DNA from: Dugong dugon
Lineage: Eukaryota; Chordata; Mammalia; Sirenia; Dugongidae
DNA length: 64,000 nucleotides
Direction of reading: 5' to 3'
Assembly: GCA_030035585.1 (NCBI GenBank)
Contig: CM057482.1
Coordinates: 45,985,501 to 46,049,500 of the forward strand
The position numbers and the translations under genes were made by a program. The notes under the pieces are model-generated. The model was not told the DNA's origin, did not search any database, and saw only the letters and a program-made list of their open reading frames with translations. This document shows, in pieces, positions 1-10,625 of the stretch (positions are counted from its first letter, which is position 1; every line of letters begins with the position of its first letter).

Positions 1-80
1 GGGCAGTTCTGTTCTGTCCTATAGGATTGCTGTGAGTCAGAATTGACTCTAGGGCAATGTGGTTTTTGTTTTTGTTTTTA
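1..80 (+). mobile_element. AfroSINE, 3' part (cut by window edge)
   Basis: The sequence begins inside the element at GGGCAGTTCTGTTCTGTCCT and shows the conserved tail CTGTGAGTCAGAATTGACTC followed by a T-rich end. The same tail recurs in more than 20 copies in the window. Confidence 0.9.
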
Positions 81-1360
81 AATGGTACACATACTAATAG
101 GTGGGAATGTTGCAAATGTATAAACTAAGAGAAAGGTTTGTGTTAAAAACATTGAGACACTTCTTTACAGTCGCTAGGTGTGCAAGATTTGCTAAAGAAC
201 AAATTCTCAAGAAGAACCTCTGCTGGGCAGAGGATGAAGCTTGTTGCTAGGAGTATGGGGAAAGGCGGCCTCGGCTCTCACACCTGGGTCTGGCCTCCTG
301 GGAATGGGTGTGTCATTTAGCTGTGCACTTAACATCTTACTGATGCTTTAAGCTGTGCGTGTGTGTTTGCTTTTGACTTCTCTCCCCCTCCCACTGTTTG
401 ATAATAAGGTTTAAAATTAATTCGGTTTTTTTCCTCTACATCATACGTAGGAAGGGGGGAAAGTCAACCTCACTGCGTCATTTCCTGCTGGCTCCCTGGA
501 GGAGGACAGCAGTAGGTCAGCCAGTGAGTGGGGCACCGTGCAGAGGACAGGGCACTCTTGTGGCACCTGCACGTTACGTAGCTGCCTAGCATTTATGTCC
601 AATCTTCTGGCAACTGTATGCTTATTTTCCCTTAAGGGGTACCCCATTCCCATTGCGTGCTGCACTGGGGGGATGGTTAATACTCGAGACCTACCAGCTG
701 TGTTAGGCCAGGCAGACACTCCCAGGAATTGAGTCTTGAGGGGAGAAATCCTCTTGCTAGTGGCCCCAGAAGACATGGTCTGTTTGTTGCTGACACCTGC
801 CCTGGAACCTTCCCAAGACCTAGTTACCCAGCGTTGCCCACTGATGACTGCCCCACAGTTGCCCAGTAAATACTCTTTTCTGCCTGTCACCCAGATTGAC
901 TCCTGCAATCGAAGGGCCCTCACTCAGAGCTCCCCAGTGTGCATGCTCCACATGGATTACGGGGGTGCAGGTAACCAGGGGGATCTGGAGCCACCAGGCT
1001 CCCGGGCTGGGCAGGTTTTCCTGTGTACCTGAGCATACTGCACAGAAATCTGTATGTCCCGTGACAGGAAAAGGGCTGGACATGCTGCCTTCGTTTAGGC
1101 AGGCAGAAAGGGAAGGTCAGTCTACCTGGACTCTCTGGGCTTCTCCGGAGCCTTCCTGAGATGGAGGAGGGAGAGGATTTTTTCTTCTGGTGGTTGTATG
1201 GGGAAGGGTGTGGCTGTGGGCAGGAAGCTGGAGGTGGTGAGGGAGAAAAGGAGAGAGTGGGTATCAGTGGAGAAAGGAAGAAAACTAGGCAGTCAAAGAC
1301 GACTACGTGAAGGCCAGTGGAAGAGTATGTGAGGGAATAACTCAGCAGGAGTTTGGAGAC
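81..1360. other. Unannotated flank downstream of TTC23
   Basis: I recognise no repeat or coding exon here. It includes moderately GC-rich single-copy-looking DNA. By human synteny (remembered), the 3' end of the convergent SYNM gene could lie here or to the left, but no SYNM protein sequence is visible. Confidence 0.4.
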
Positions 1361-1478
1361 AGTAGTGATGGTTGCACAACATGGCACATGTAACTGATGT
1401 CAGAGTTGTACATGTAAAAATGGTGAAATGGCAGAAGTTTCCTTATATATATTTTTACCACAATAAAAACAAATAGAA
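1361..1478 (+). mobile_element. L1 3' end fragment
   Basis: The segment from GATGGTTGCACAAC to the A-rich end TTTTTACCACAATAAAAAC matches the terminal 3' UTR of older mammalian L1s. The same motif order is repeated at 27870-27990. Confidence 0.75.
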
Positions 1479-2928
1479 AAACTCTATGCTAATAAAAAGG
1501 GGGCAGCCATGTAGGCCACGGGGCACAGGACCCAGGGACATGGGCCCAGAGGGCTGAGCTGAGGGTGAACAAGGTCGGCCAGCAGGATGAGTAGGACCAT
1601 GCAGGTCCACTGATGCTAGGCCACCTCAAGCAGGTGGCCTCCCTCATGGCCCACACGGCACTGGGGCCCGGTTCTGAACCCACGGGGGCCCGGAGAGACC
1701 CCCACCCTCCAGGATGGCAGAAGGCAGCACTCTCAGCAGACTCTACAAGTCCTTTCAGTACAGGCAGCGCGCCTGCGTGGTCACCCAAGGCCCTTTGTGG
1801 TTTATTTTCCCCATCTCCTCTCAAGGTGGCGCCCTGCACAGGTGAGGCCATTGGGGTTTGGGTTTTCTACTGGGGCCCCAAGGGCAGGCCCGAGTGCTGA
1901 GATCCTGCTGCCATCCTTCTGTCCGTGTTATGACCAGGCTGCAGCCTCCTTGGACTGTGTCAAGGGGCCGAGGGAGAAGGGAAAGCACCCCCCCAACCCC
2001 ACTCCACCCAGTGAGTGCTCCACCTGCCTCATCCCAGCACCGGTATCATCAGCAAAGAGCTGGAGAAGGGTGCTAAGCCCAGCCCTGCACTAGTTTTCTC
2101 TACTTTTGTGGGACTGCGGCCTCTCTACAGGAACCTGAAGACTGCCGTGGGCACTAAGGTGCACCCCTCCACCTGCTGCACCCCCCACCCTACATACGTG
2201 CTGAGCCCGGAATACTGTTGGGAGAGCAGGGGAGCAAGGCCTGGGCTGGGTCAGCTCACAAAGATGCTCCAAGCAGCAGCCACCAGTCTCTCCCTATCTA
2301 GAGGACAAAGGCCACAGGAGCACAACAGAGCAGTCAGGACCCCCCAGCAGACTCTCGGTGCCGGCCTCACCCCGTTAGCTCGCCTTTCACTTCCCTGGCC
2401 CTGCTCCCCTGACCCCGAGGCCAAGTCAGTTCCCTTGTCACTCTCTTCCTTTGTTCCAAGTGCTGCCACGGTTAGCGGCTAATGCCCTCATGATACGCTC
2501 AACAGCATCCATGTCGATCGTGAGCGCTGGGAGGATAGGGACTGTGTGTGTCTTGTTGACTTGGGCCCCCAGTTCTTATGCTGCCTGGTACATACAAATC
2601 GGATGAGCAACTGAGGACATGAAGGTTGCCCCTCAGTACCCCTTTTCAGACTCTGAGGATTTCCGAGGTAGGCTTCATTTTAAACACATTTACCTACACA
2701 CACTGGACACCAGAGCCTCACGCTCCCGCTTATCACCATTCTCTTCTCAGTCCCTGTTACCTTCATACAACAAAGGGCTTCCCCAGAATGTTACTGCTCC
2801 AAATCGGACTCCAGACTGTGCAAGGTGCAGATGGTTTTGAGTTTTTGAAGGGAAGCCTTTCAGCAGTGCTGATGGGTAACATTTTTTGTTGGCAAGAAAA
2901 ACCACTCCGGTGGTAAAAAGAAAAATGC
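1479..2928. other. Unannotated flank / possible TTC23 3' UTR
   Basis: GC-rich, without a recognisable repeat. Reading frames of up to 155 codons are open here on both strands, but they have skewed composition and no recognisable protein similarity. The stretch may be part of the TTC23 3' UTR if the distal poly(A) signal is used. Confidence 0.4.
1801..1806 (-). terminator. Possible distal TTC23 poly(A) signal (AATAAA)
   Basis: This is the first canonical AATAAA on the minus strand downstream of the TTC23 stop codon, giving a 3' UTR of about 1.3 kb. It lies in sequence without recognisable repeats. Confidence 0.3.
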
Positions 2929-2934
2929 TTTATA
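2929..2934 (-). terminator. Possible TTC23 poly(A) signal (TATAAA variant)
   Basis: Reading the minus strand, TATAAA occurs about 195 nt after the TTC23 stop codon, followed by a T-rich stretch. It is a known weak variant hexamer. It would give a short 3' UTR of about 230 nt. Choice of site cannot be decided without transcript data. Confidence 0.3.
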
Positions 2935-3128
2935 GAAGCACCAGATTCCCCTGAAGGGCATCCATTGTCAAAACGTGGCCTGTGGGAGGTTTGTGGTGTC
3001 TCTGTTGCATGCTGGAGCCTTAAAAGTCTATACAATGGCTACTGAATTCCATCTTCTAGTTGGAGAGAGCACCCTAAAATGTAAGCACTTAGGTCTGACC
3101 AAAGCTTTCTTTGGGGCGGTGGGACGTC

Positions 3129-3243
3129 TCACACAGCTGCGTTAGCCCTCGCCTTCCCGGGGGCAGCGTGCTGAGGTACTGCCGGACAGAACACTGGCTT
3201 GCCTTTCTGAGCCTGCCGTGGCTTCCCACCGACATCCGGGGCC
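3129..3243 (-). CDS. TTC23: TTC23 last coding exon with stop codon
   Basis: The exon follows a strong polypyrimidine tract and CAG acceptor (minus strand CTGCTTTCTCGCAG). One base completes a Lys codon, then 37 residues follow: APDVGGKPRQAQKGKPVFCP, AVPQHAAPGK, ARANAAV, and TGA at 3129-3131. The KPRQA..K.K..FC...PQ....GKAR pattern matches the C-terminal tail of mammalian TTC23 as I remember it, which supports the identification and the stop position. The tail is basic and proline-rich, probably unstructured, and more divergent than the TPR exons. Other frames through this segment are open but do not join in phase. Confidence 0.88.
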
Positions 3244-3904
3244 CTGCGAGAAAGCAGAGGGTGGGGATGAGCGAGCTCACGGACACGCGCATGGCCGCCT
3301 CCACAGCCCGCGCTCTTGTAAAGGCACGCCTAGCAGCTACCGAGCTACATTTAATGAAAAACCTCAGGAGGGGATGGAAATGAAACAATCATGCCACAAA
3401 AACATAGAACACATTTTTTTTTTTCCTCCTGGTTTCTAATTCCTCGTGATCAGTCTTGGTAAACTGAGACAATCCTTAGCTGGCTCAGTGAACTGAACAG
3501 GAGCAAAAAGGATTGACGAGATCGGTTCCTTGGCTCATCTTCCCTGTTTAAGAGGGACTGGTGGGTATCTAGGGTGCTGCACTGGCCCTGGGCGCAGGAC
3601 GCCACTGAGCGGTTTCTAGTAACCCAGGATGGCCCAACATCCTTCCTCAAGCACGGTAATGTGTTAATTAAAAGATTAAGAAGCCTGACTTGTATTTTTG
3701 GGCTGATATTATGGTAAAGTTTTCCAAAAGAGGGGTGTCAGATGTTTGGACAGGGGCGCAAGGTTCAGTGTTTGCCATAGGCGCCATTTTCCATAGATAC
3801 GTTGCTGGCCGCACCGGGTTAACCAAAACCGCTCAGTGGCGCCACGTGCCCAGGGCGGGTGCAATACCTTCCATACCTGCTATACCGTAGTTACGCCTCT
3901 GCCT

Positions 3905-4090
3905 GAGTCCCTGGTGGTGTAAACAGTTAACGAGCTTGGCTGCTAATGGAAAGGTCGCAGGTTCATGTCCACGCAGAGATTCCTCGGAAGAAAGATTATC
4001 TACAGCCGAAAAATCAGTCAACTGAAAACCTTATGGAGCACAGCTCCACTCTGACACACACGGGGTAGTGCTGGTGGTGGTGGTGGCGGC
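3905..4090 (+). mobile_element. AfroSINE in the last TTC23 intron
   Basis: The head GAGTCCCTGGTGGTGTAAAC, the B-box-like GGTCGCAGGTTCATGTCC, the body GAAAAATCAGTCAACTGAAA and a tail ending in a GGT-rich run (4070-4088) are all present. The copy is diverged and is antisense to TTC23. Confidence 0.85.
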
Positions 4091-4597
4091 TGACATTCTC
4101 GGCCCGAGGCTTCGGGGGCTCTTTCCTGAGCAGGGATTTTGCAGTCAGCCACGGGCTGCCAGTGACACAGGCACTGTGAGGTAGGGGAGCTCCATGGCAG
4201 AGTGCTGGACCCCTAAAGCTCAGGGCGACTCAGAGCAGGGCTCCAGCGGGGCTCCATGTGTATGCTTTGTGCCCTCCCCCTCCAGCGGATGCATTAATCC
4301 ATAGAGGGCTGGTCTGTGGAAGGAAGATGGCTGGGTCTGTGGGAGGATAAAATCCAGCGTGGGCTTATGACATTATTCAAAAGATAATTTCTTCTTGAAA
4401 ATCTGGGCAAAGACTATGTTCCACAACTAGATTTTCAAAGGAATTGGCCTTGCATAATTTACAAGTTACAAAAAGTCTGTTAGTGAAACTTTCCACGGAT
4501 CACCTCAGAACTTTCTAGAATCAGTTTCATCTGATATTATGAATAGAGCAAAGGAAAAACATACTCAGAGGAATGTTGTGAGGAAAAGCCAACTCAC

Positions 4598-4680
4598 TTG
4601 GACAGGACATCCACGGTCTGCTGGGTGGCCAGGGTCCTCCTGTCCTGCGGTCCGTATAAGAGAGTCTGAATCTGAAGACA
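4598..4680 (-). CDS. TTC23: TTC23 penultimate coding exon
   Basis: This 83-nt exon encodes CLQIQTLLYGPQDRRTLATQ and QTVDVLS, plus two bases (AA). The acceptor is GTTCTACAG and the donor is AA|GTGAGT. It completes the TPR begun in the previous exon: KKLNK-CLQIQTLLYG is a typical helix B followed by the next-repeat loop 'YGPQDRRT'. It ends in phase 2. The joined codon with the last exon is AAG (Lys), where I recall Thr in human TTC23. If the intron were read through, a stop codon would follow at once (AAG TGA). Confidence 0.93.
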
Positions 4681-4690
4681 CTGTAGAACA

Positions 4691-5369
4691 CCAAGTTGTA
4701 ATCATGAGGTTATAAAAACGTCACTGAGAGCATTTTGCGAGAATAAAACCTCCCTTGAATGAAAGAAAGAATACTTCATTCATAGACCCATGTTATGGAG
4801 GGATTACTGAGTTCTCGGAGTGTCTCCATACAGACAGTCTGACCTCCAATCTGGAATGCTCTGGGGGATCCAGGGAACAAGCGGACAGTTTTGGCACTGT
4901 GTCAGAGAACTCTCAGCAACTGCCTGTGTGCAAAAGTGTGTTTAAAAGTAATTAAAGGCAAGAACATTGATACTGACCGGAAGATATTCTCTAGTTTCTA
5001 TTTTTAAATGTCCCTTGTTACAGTACAGAAACTTTTTTTAAAAAATAGTTTTGTTTTTGCAAGTAAATGCTTTTTAAATATGGGCTTTCTATATTCATTA
5101 CTACACAGCAATTTCTTAGTTATCAGTAGCTGAATATTCAGTTTATGGATTGCCCAGGGCTAATTTTGGCTTGATTTTTCTCTTCTGCTTATTGCCTTGC
5201 CATTGAATGCTTGTACTCGGCCCAGACAAAACTCAAGAAAAGGAGATAAAATTGTGCCAAATGTGGCCAAAATAATTTTGAAGAAGAATGAGGTGTATGA
5301 ACTTGCTTTACTGGGTGCCAAGTCTTTTTATAAAACTGTAGTAACTTAAGACAATGTGATTTTTACACA
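4691..5369. other. Intron, no recognised feature
   Basis: AT-rich intronic DNA adjoining the penultimate exon. I see no repeat that I can name. Confidence 0.4.
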
Positions 5370-6056
5370 GGGATAGACAAACAGACCAACGGACTAGGAC
5401 AGACAGCCTAACACTTGATACATAACAGAAATGGCCTAGCAGGGACAGTGAGAAAGCTATGGTCTATTCAATAAGTGGTGCTGGGAACACTGGTTTGTGA
5501 ATGGAAAAGCAATAGATCCCCATCCCATACCAAACACAAATATTAATCCCAGATAGATAAAACAACTAAATGTGAAATGCAGAACTTGGAACTACTAGAT
5601 GAAAATACTGGAGAATATCTTTATGATCCTGAGGTAGCGAAGTATTTGTTAGACAAGATTTAGACAAACCATAAAGTAAAAGATACAATTTAAACATATC
5701 AAACTCAAAATATCTGTGCATCAAAATTCACCACGTGTAAAGTACAAAGACAAACCACGGACTGAGGGAGATATTTGCAATGCACGTAAAAGAAAGGATT
5801 AGCACTCAGAATATATAAAGAACTCCTACAAAGCAATGAGAAAAATAAAAATGAGGAATTCCCAATTAAAAAATGGGCAAAAGATATATAAAGGTAATTC
5901 AAATAAGTTGGTCAATAAGAATGGCTAATAGCCTCACTAGTAACCAGAAACGTAAATTAAAACTTCAGTGAGGTACTCTTTTTCACCCATCATACTGCAG
6001 AAATTATAGTTGGATAACACCAAGCTTTGTCAAAGATACGAAGCAACCGGAATTCT

Positions 6057-6261
6057 TTCCCTGGGTGGTACCAGTGGTTAAGTGCTTGACAACTATCTGA
6101 AAAGTTGGTGGTTCAAACCCAGCCAGAAGTGCCTCAGAAGACAGGCCTGGCAATCTACTTCCAAAAGGTCACAGCTTTGAAAATCCTATAGAGCAGTTCT
6201 AGTTTGCATACACGGGGTCACCATGAGTCGGAATTGACTGAACAACAACTAACAACAACAG
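6057..6261 (+). mobile_element. AfroSINE inside old L1
   Basis: The head CCCTGGGTGG, the B-box-like TTGGTGGTTCAAACCC and the tail GGGTCACCATGAGTCGGAAT plus (CAA)n are present. L1 sequence continues on both sides. Confidence 0.88.
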
Positions 6262-6378
6262 TGTACAATTGCTTTGTAGAGCAATTTGGCAATATTTAGT
6301 AATGGGTAAGTATGATAGATATACATATGTATTGTATCATATGCATGACATGTATGATATCATACAAATGTTTGATAC

Positions 6379-6443
6379 ATGTATGTATGTACGTATATAT
6401 ATATGTGTGTGTGTGTGTGTGTATATATATACACACATATATA
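6379..6443. repeat. Microsatellite (TATG/TA/TG)n
   Basis: Runs of GTAT, TA and TG dinucleotides followed by TA/CA. The array lies directly before the next SINE. Confidence 0.9.
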
Positions 6444-6449
6444 CATATG

Positions 6450-6606
6450 GGAGCCCTGGTGGCACAATGGTTAACAGCTGCGCCGCTAACCAAAAGGTTG
6501 GCAGTTCACTCCACCAGCTGTTCCTTGGAAACCCTATGGGGCAGTTCTACTCTGTCCTACCAGGCTGCTATGAGTCAGAACCGACTCAACAGCACATAAC
6601 AACAAC
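6450..6606 (+). mobile_element. AfroSINE, nearly complete, short type
   Basis: It begins GGAGCCCTGGTGGCACAATG (A-box-like region), has AAAAGGTTGGCAGTTC (B-box-like), then CTTGGAAACCCTATGGGGCA, and ends ATGAGTCAGAACCGACTCAA with (ACAACA). The tail runs straight into a CATA microsatellite. Confidence 0.92.
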
Positions 6607-6611
6607 ATACA

Positions 6612-6643
<32 letters not shown>

Positions 6644-6658
6644 GATAGATAGATAGAT
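6605..6658. repeat. (CATA)n/(GATA)n microsatellite in SINE tail
   Basis: About ten CATA units followed by four GATA units directly abut the 3' tail of the preceding SINE. It probably grew from that tail. Confidence 0.9.
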
Positions 6659-6738
6659 CATCTATGATTATGAAGTAGAGGGGAAAAAGCAAATTAGAGA
6701 TGAATGCATATAATACGTATATTACTTATATGAAGTTT

Positions 6739-7081
6739 GTTCTTGTTGTTAGTTGCCATCCTGTCAATGGCAAACTCCACAGAGTTTTCAAAACTGTGAC
6801 TTTTCAAAAGCAGATCTCCAGGCCTGTCTTCTGAGGTGCCTCTGGGTGGGTTTGAATAGCCAACCTTTCAGTTAGCAGTCGAGCGCTTAACCGTTTGCAC
6901 TACCTAAACCAAATCCATTGTCATCGGGTTGATTCTGACTCATAGCAACCCTATAGGACAGAGCAGAACTGCCCCACGGGGTTTCCAAGGAGCTCCCGGT
7001 GGATTCAAACTGCCAACCTTTTGGTTAGCAGCCGTAGCACTTAACCACTAGGCCACCAGGGTTGCACTACCTAGGGACTCC
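6739..7081 (-). mobile_element. AfroSINE interrupted by a second AfroSINE
   Basis: The outer minus-strand SINE has its 3' half at 6739-6906 and its 5' head at 7074-7081. It is flanked by TATATGAAGTTT (6727-6738) and TATATGAAATTT (7082-7093), a 12-bp TSD with one change, inside the old L1. Confidence 0.85.
6907..7063 (-). mobile_element. AfroSINE inserted in another AfroSINE
   Basis: A complete short-type copy on the minus strand. The host SINE sequence GCACTACCTA is duplicated exactly at 6897-6906 and 7064-7073, a 10-bp TSD that proves a secondary insertion. Confidence 0.92.
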
Positions 7082-7325
7082 TATATGAAATTTAAAAACA
7101 TGTAAAACAAAACCAGAGTGGAATAATAAAGAAAAGAATGGGAATGATTCTATCAAATTCAGGATAGGCACTTCCTGGGGATGGGCCAGGTAGGGGTACC
7201 CGGGAGGTTTTAACTTATGTGTAATGTTTTGTGTTGAACAGTGAGTTAAGAGATGATTGTTATATTATTCTTCAGAGTTTTCTGCATGTCTGAAAGATTT
7301 CATAATGTATTTTTAAAAGACTAAA

Positions 7326-8721
7326 TTAGTTTTTTGACATGTTAACATCTTGAGTAAAAAAAAAAAAGTGTGAGGATTTGGGGACTTAGTGCTGAGACTG
7401 TTTATTCATTCTGATCCACCAACCATTTTTAGGTTTTCGAGAACATTAAAATGCCAGCAGCCAAGATGCTTTGTCTTTCTAAGCTGTGGGAAATATCAAA
7501 CCTGCCTGAATGTTTGTTTCAATCTAGGAATCTGAGAATGTGGTTGTCGTTTGGAGAAGAGAAATATTATCTGACTAGAATATGGCAGGATTTTTTAAAT
7601 AACAGAAAGTATTAACTATTTTTAGTTGAATTATATACAACCAAGAAGTAGTAAAATTTTTCTGTTATTCATTTTCTACAAAGGCAAGGCTCCCAGCCAC
7701 TGCATCAAACAAGCCCCACCCAGCCTTTAGAAATCTGCACTGGAGCCTTGGCCTGCCTAGTCTAGATGCTACCCATTCTGTGCCTTTGAGCCAGTTTTGC
7801 TTTAATCTACAGACAGATTGTCATGACGGTGGAAATGAGGAGCTTTAGAAAGTTCTGTGTTGCTTTGAGGGCTGGGGGCAGGTTTTGGACACCCATGATG
7901 CTTACGGAAGCTCTTCTCACACTCATCTCCTGCGTGAGTTACAGCTGCCGTAAGCCTGGGTGAGTCTCCCTTTTAATGTAGTGATGCTCCTACTCCGCGC
8001 AGGGCCTGACAGGAGGTGCTCCAAAGGGGACAGCCAGCAAGAAGCAAGTCTGAGAAAGGCCTCTCTCAAGGGCTAACACTTCCTGCCAGAACAGACTTCA
8101 TTTTCTGCTACATGACAAGAAATACCTTCACTCTGAGTAAAAGATCAAGTCTCGTTTTAGACCCGCCCGCTCTTGCCTATTTACATATGTATGAGTGCCT
8201 CCACCAGCTCATTTTCAGAAGAGCTGATGTCGGCATGGCTTGGTGTTAATTCATTCACTGTGGCATTAGAATTTTACTGACATTATAATGATTTATTTGA
8301 GACTGTCTGAGGTCTCGGCTGGGTCTGCCTTACATATGGGCTCAGAAATCAAAAACTCTGGAGAAGTTTCCATCCCACCGATTTGGTTATGGAAGCGTCC
8401 TCTCCCCCAGGCCCCCCTACTCTCTAGGGCAAGAGATACCATTAGCTGAATATTGGTGAATTCCCTCAATGAATGACAAGGCAATTCAGAGTTTTTTTAC
8501 AAATTCTCACGGGCTGTACTAAGCCCTACATAGTTTCAGACCTTGCATGCTGATCACTTTCCTGGGGATATAATGTTAGTGGAACAATAGCAGAGAGGAT
8601 CAAGGTTGTGTGAAGCCACTCTTTTCAGTAATGGAGCCCAGAGAGGTGAACTTCACCCGCAATCTACCCCCTGGACTCCAGCCAAGACTCCTCTCTTCTG
8701 GTGTTAATAGATTTTTCTAAG
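7326..8721. other. Intron, no recognised feature
   Basis: Apart from an A12 run near 7357, I see no nameable repeat and no exon-like segment with fitting splice sites. Confidence 0.4.
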
Positions 8722-8724
8722 AGG

Positions 8725-9022
8725 GCAGTCGTAGTTCATTGGTAGAATTCTTGACTTCTGTATGGGAGACCAGGGTTCAACTCCCAACCAATGCACCTCA
8801 TGCACAGCCACCACCAGTCTGTCATTGGAGGCTTGCATGTTGCTATGATGCTGAACGGGTTTCAGTGAAGCTTCCAGACTAAGACAGACCGGAAGAAAGG
8901 TCTGGCAATCTACTTCTGAAAATCAGCCAGTGAAAACTATATAGATCACAACAGCCCGATCTTGTTGTGCAGGGGGTTGCCACGAGTTGGGGGCTGACGT
9001 GACAGCGGTCAACACAGCATCA
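8725..9022 (+). mobile_element. SINE with tRNA-Gly-like head
   Basis: The first 75 bases (GCAGTCGTAGTTCATTGGTA, then GGTTCAACTCCC) resemble a tRNA-Gly gene with A and B boxes. They are followed by a body shared with AfroSINE (AAGAAAGGTCTGGCAATCTA, TGAAAATCAGCCAGTGAAAA) and a tail GGGGTTGCCACGAGTTGGGG. A related copy lies at 62538. It is not a functional tRNA: the acceptor stem lacks pairing and the 3' sequence runs on into the SINE body. Confidence 0.8.
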
Positions 9023-9729
9023 TCACTAAGGAGCTTTGATTCCAGCTGAAGTGAGAAGAGATGCAAAGGGATGGCAACTAGGAGACAAACAGACATGTTT
9101 GTCCCTTTTGTGATTACAGTGGCCTGGAAAGCCAGACCAGGCACCAAGATAAAAAAGCAGTTCATCCATTAATTGAAATAGTCTTCAAGATATACTTTTT
9201 TAATTACAAAGAAACTCCGTACTGATTTTTACTAGAAAATTGTTTTACATAACTAATATCTAAAAAGCACAAACTGAAGTTTTAAATGATTTACAGCTTT
9301 TAGCCAAATTTGTTTAAGCATTTTGGGGTGAAGTAGGTCTTTCAATTCTTTTGTTAAAAACACAGACAGTGACAGAGACAAAGTCAATAGGGGTTAATTG
9401 CACTTACTGGGAGCCCAGCATTGTGACCACCCCTTGAGCTAAGTAAAGAACACCCGGACATCGACGTTAGAATATTCTCTACCATAAACGAAGGTGTTCT
9501 GTACTCTCCAGATTTTTCCAAGGAGTCCAGTGCACCCATTTTGAAATCAGCAATGAAAGGGTGTTTCTCACTTTCCTTTGAAGTGGACAAAAAACTGAAA
9601 ATTTTCCACACGAACTTTAAGAAGGCACATGTTGTGGTTATTCGATTTTATCTGCAGTGGTGGTAGAAAGTCACTTATGTGTCTATTATTCCTTAAATAG
9701 CACACAGTGGGCTGGTCTTCCCCTTGACT

Positions 9730-9905
9730 CCCCTCCCTGTCTCCACAGGAAGACTCAGGGCAAGGCTGGCACTTATTCCAGACTGCAAGCTGCTCCTGGG
9801 CAGGGGCCACATTTCCTTGCTCACCTTTGTGTCCTAGGGATATACATAGATGCAATATTTGCTGAATGAATGAATGATTAAATAAATGAACAAATAAATA
9901 TGCTG
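9730..9905 (+). mobile_element. L2 3' end relic
   Basis: The order AAGCTGCTCCTGGGCAGGGG, then CTTTGTGTCCTAGGGA, then GCTGAATGAATGAATGA resembles the 3' terminus of mammalian L2. Confidence 0.6.
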
Positions 9906-9937
9906 AGCACATTCTCATATGGAACTTTAAGACATGA

Positions 9938-10625
9938 TGTTATGGATTGAATTGTGTCCTCCAAAAATGTGTCAACTTGGCTAGGCCATGATTCCCTGTA
10001 TTGTGTGGCTGTCTACCATTTTGTGATCTGATGTAATTATCCTATGTGCTGTAAATCCTAACCTCTATGACGTTAATGAGGCAGGATTAGAGGCAGCTCT
10101 GCTAATGAGGGAGCCCTGGTGCACAGTGGTTAACAGCTACGGCTGCTACCAAAAGGTTGGCAGTTCGAATCCACCAGCCGCTCCTTGGAAACCCTATGGG
10201 GCAGTTCTACTCTTGTCCTATAGCATCACTATGAGTTGGAATTGACTCGATGGCAACAGCTTTTTATGCTAATGAGGTAGGACTCAATCTGCAGCATTAG
10301 GTTGCATCCTGAGTCAATCTCTTTTGAGATATAAAAGAGAGAAGCAAGCGGGGTTGGAGGGAAGCTTATGCCACCGAGAAAGATATGCCAGGAGCAGAGC
10401 ACGTCCTTTGGACCCAGAGTCCCTGTGCTGAGACGCTCCTAGACCAGGGGAAGATTAATGACAAGGACCTTCCCCCAGAGCTGACAGAGAGAGAAAGCCT
10501 ATTCTGGGAACTGACGCCCTGAATTCGGACTTGTAGCCTCCTAAACTGTGAGTGAATAAACTTCCATTTGTTAAAGTCATCCACTTGTGGTACTTCTGTT
10601 ATAGCAGCACTAGACAACTAAGACA
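9938..10625 (+). mobile_element. MaLR-type solo LTR, with a SINE inside
   Basis: The element begins TGTTATGGATTGAATTGTGT and ends ACTAAGACA (TG...CA). It contains GAGATATAAAAG (TATA-like) and GAGTGAATAAACTTCC (poly(A)-signal-like). Without the SINE it is about 520 bp, like the copy at 34397-34923. The flanks CATGA and CGTGG are a poor match for a 5-bp TSD. No internal region or genes are present. Confidence 0.8.
10111..10266 (+). mobile_element. AfroSINE inserted in the LTR
   Basis: The short-type SINE is flanked by an exact 11-bp TSD, TGCTAATGAGG, at 10100-10110 and 10267-10277. Confidence 0.92.

Larger units (their letters stand above)
5370..7325 (+). mobile_element. Old L1 3' region hosting four SINEs
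   Basis: Decayed ORF2 C-terminal sequence runs from about 5370 (motifs such as CAATAAGTGGTGCTGGGAAC and AAAAAATGGGCAAAAG). It resumes at 6262 (GAGCAATTTGGCAATATT), at 6657-6738 and at 7082-7325, ending in a 3' UTR-like TTATATTATTCTTCAGAG...TTTCATAATG. The breaks are SINE insertions at 6057, 6450 and 6739 (which itself contains one at 6907). No frame survives. Confidence 0.8.

Noticed and set aside
2015..2482. 155-codon plus-strand frame near the TTC23 3' end, considered as a SYNM exon
   Set aside because: The translation does not resemble synemin's C-terminal region as I know it and has no acceptor or frame support.
3089..3388. 99-codon minus-strand frame overlapping the last TTC23 exon
   Set aside because: It is in a different frame from the one that joins in phase with the upstream exon and matches the TTC23 tail.
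6269..6652. 127-codon plus-strand frame
   Set aside because: It consists of L1 remnant, microsatellite and SINE sequence translated together.
6379..6658. CRISPR-like spaced repeats
   Set aside because: Simple tetranucleotide and dinucleotide repeats in a mammalian genome. There are no spacers and no cas genes.
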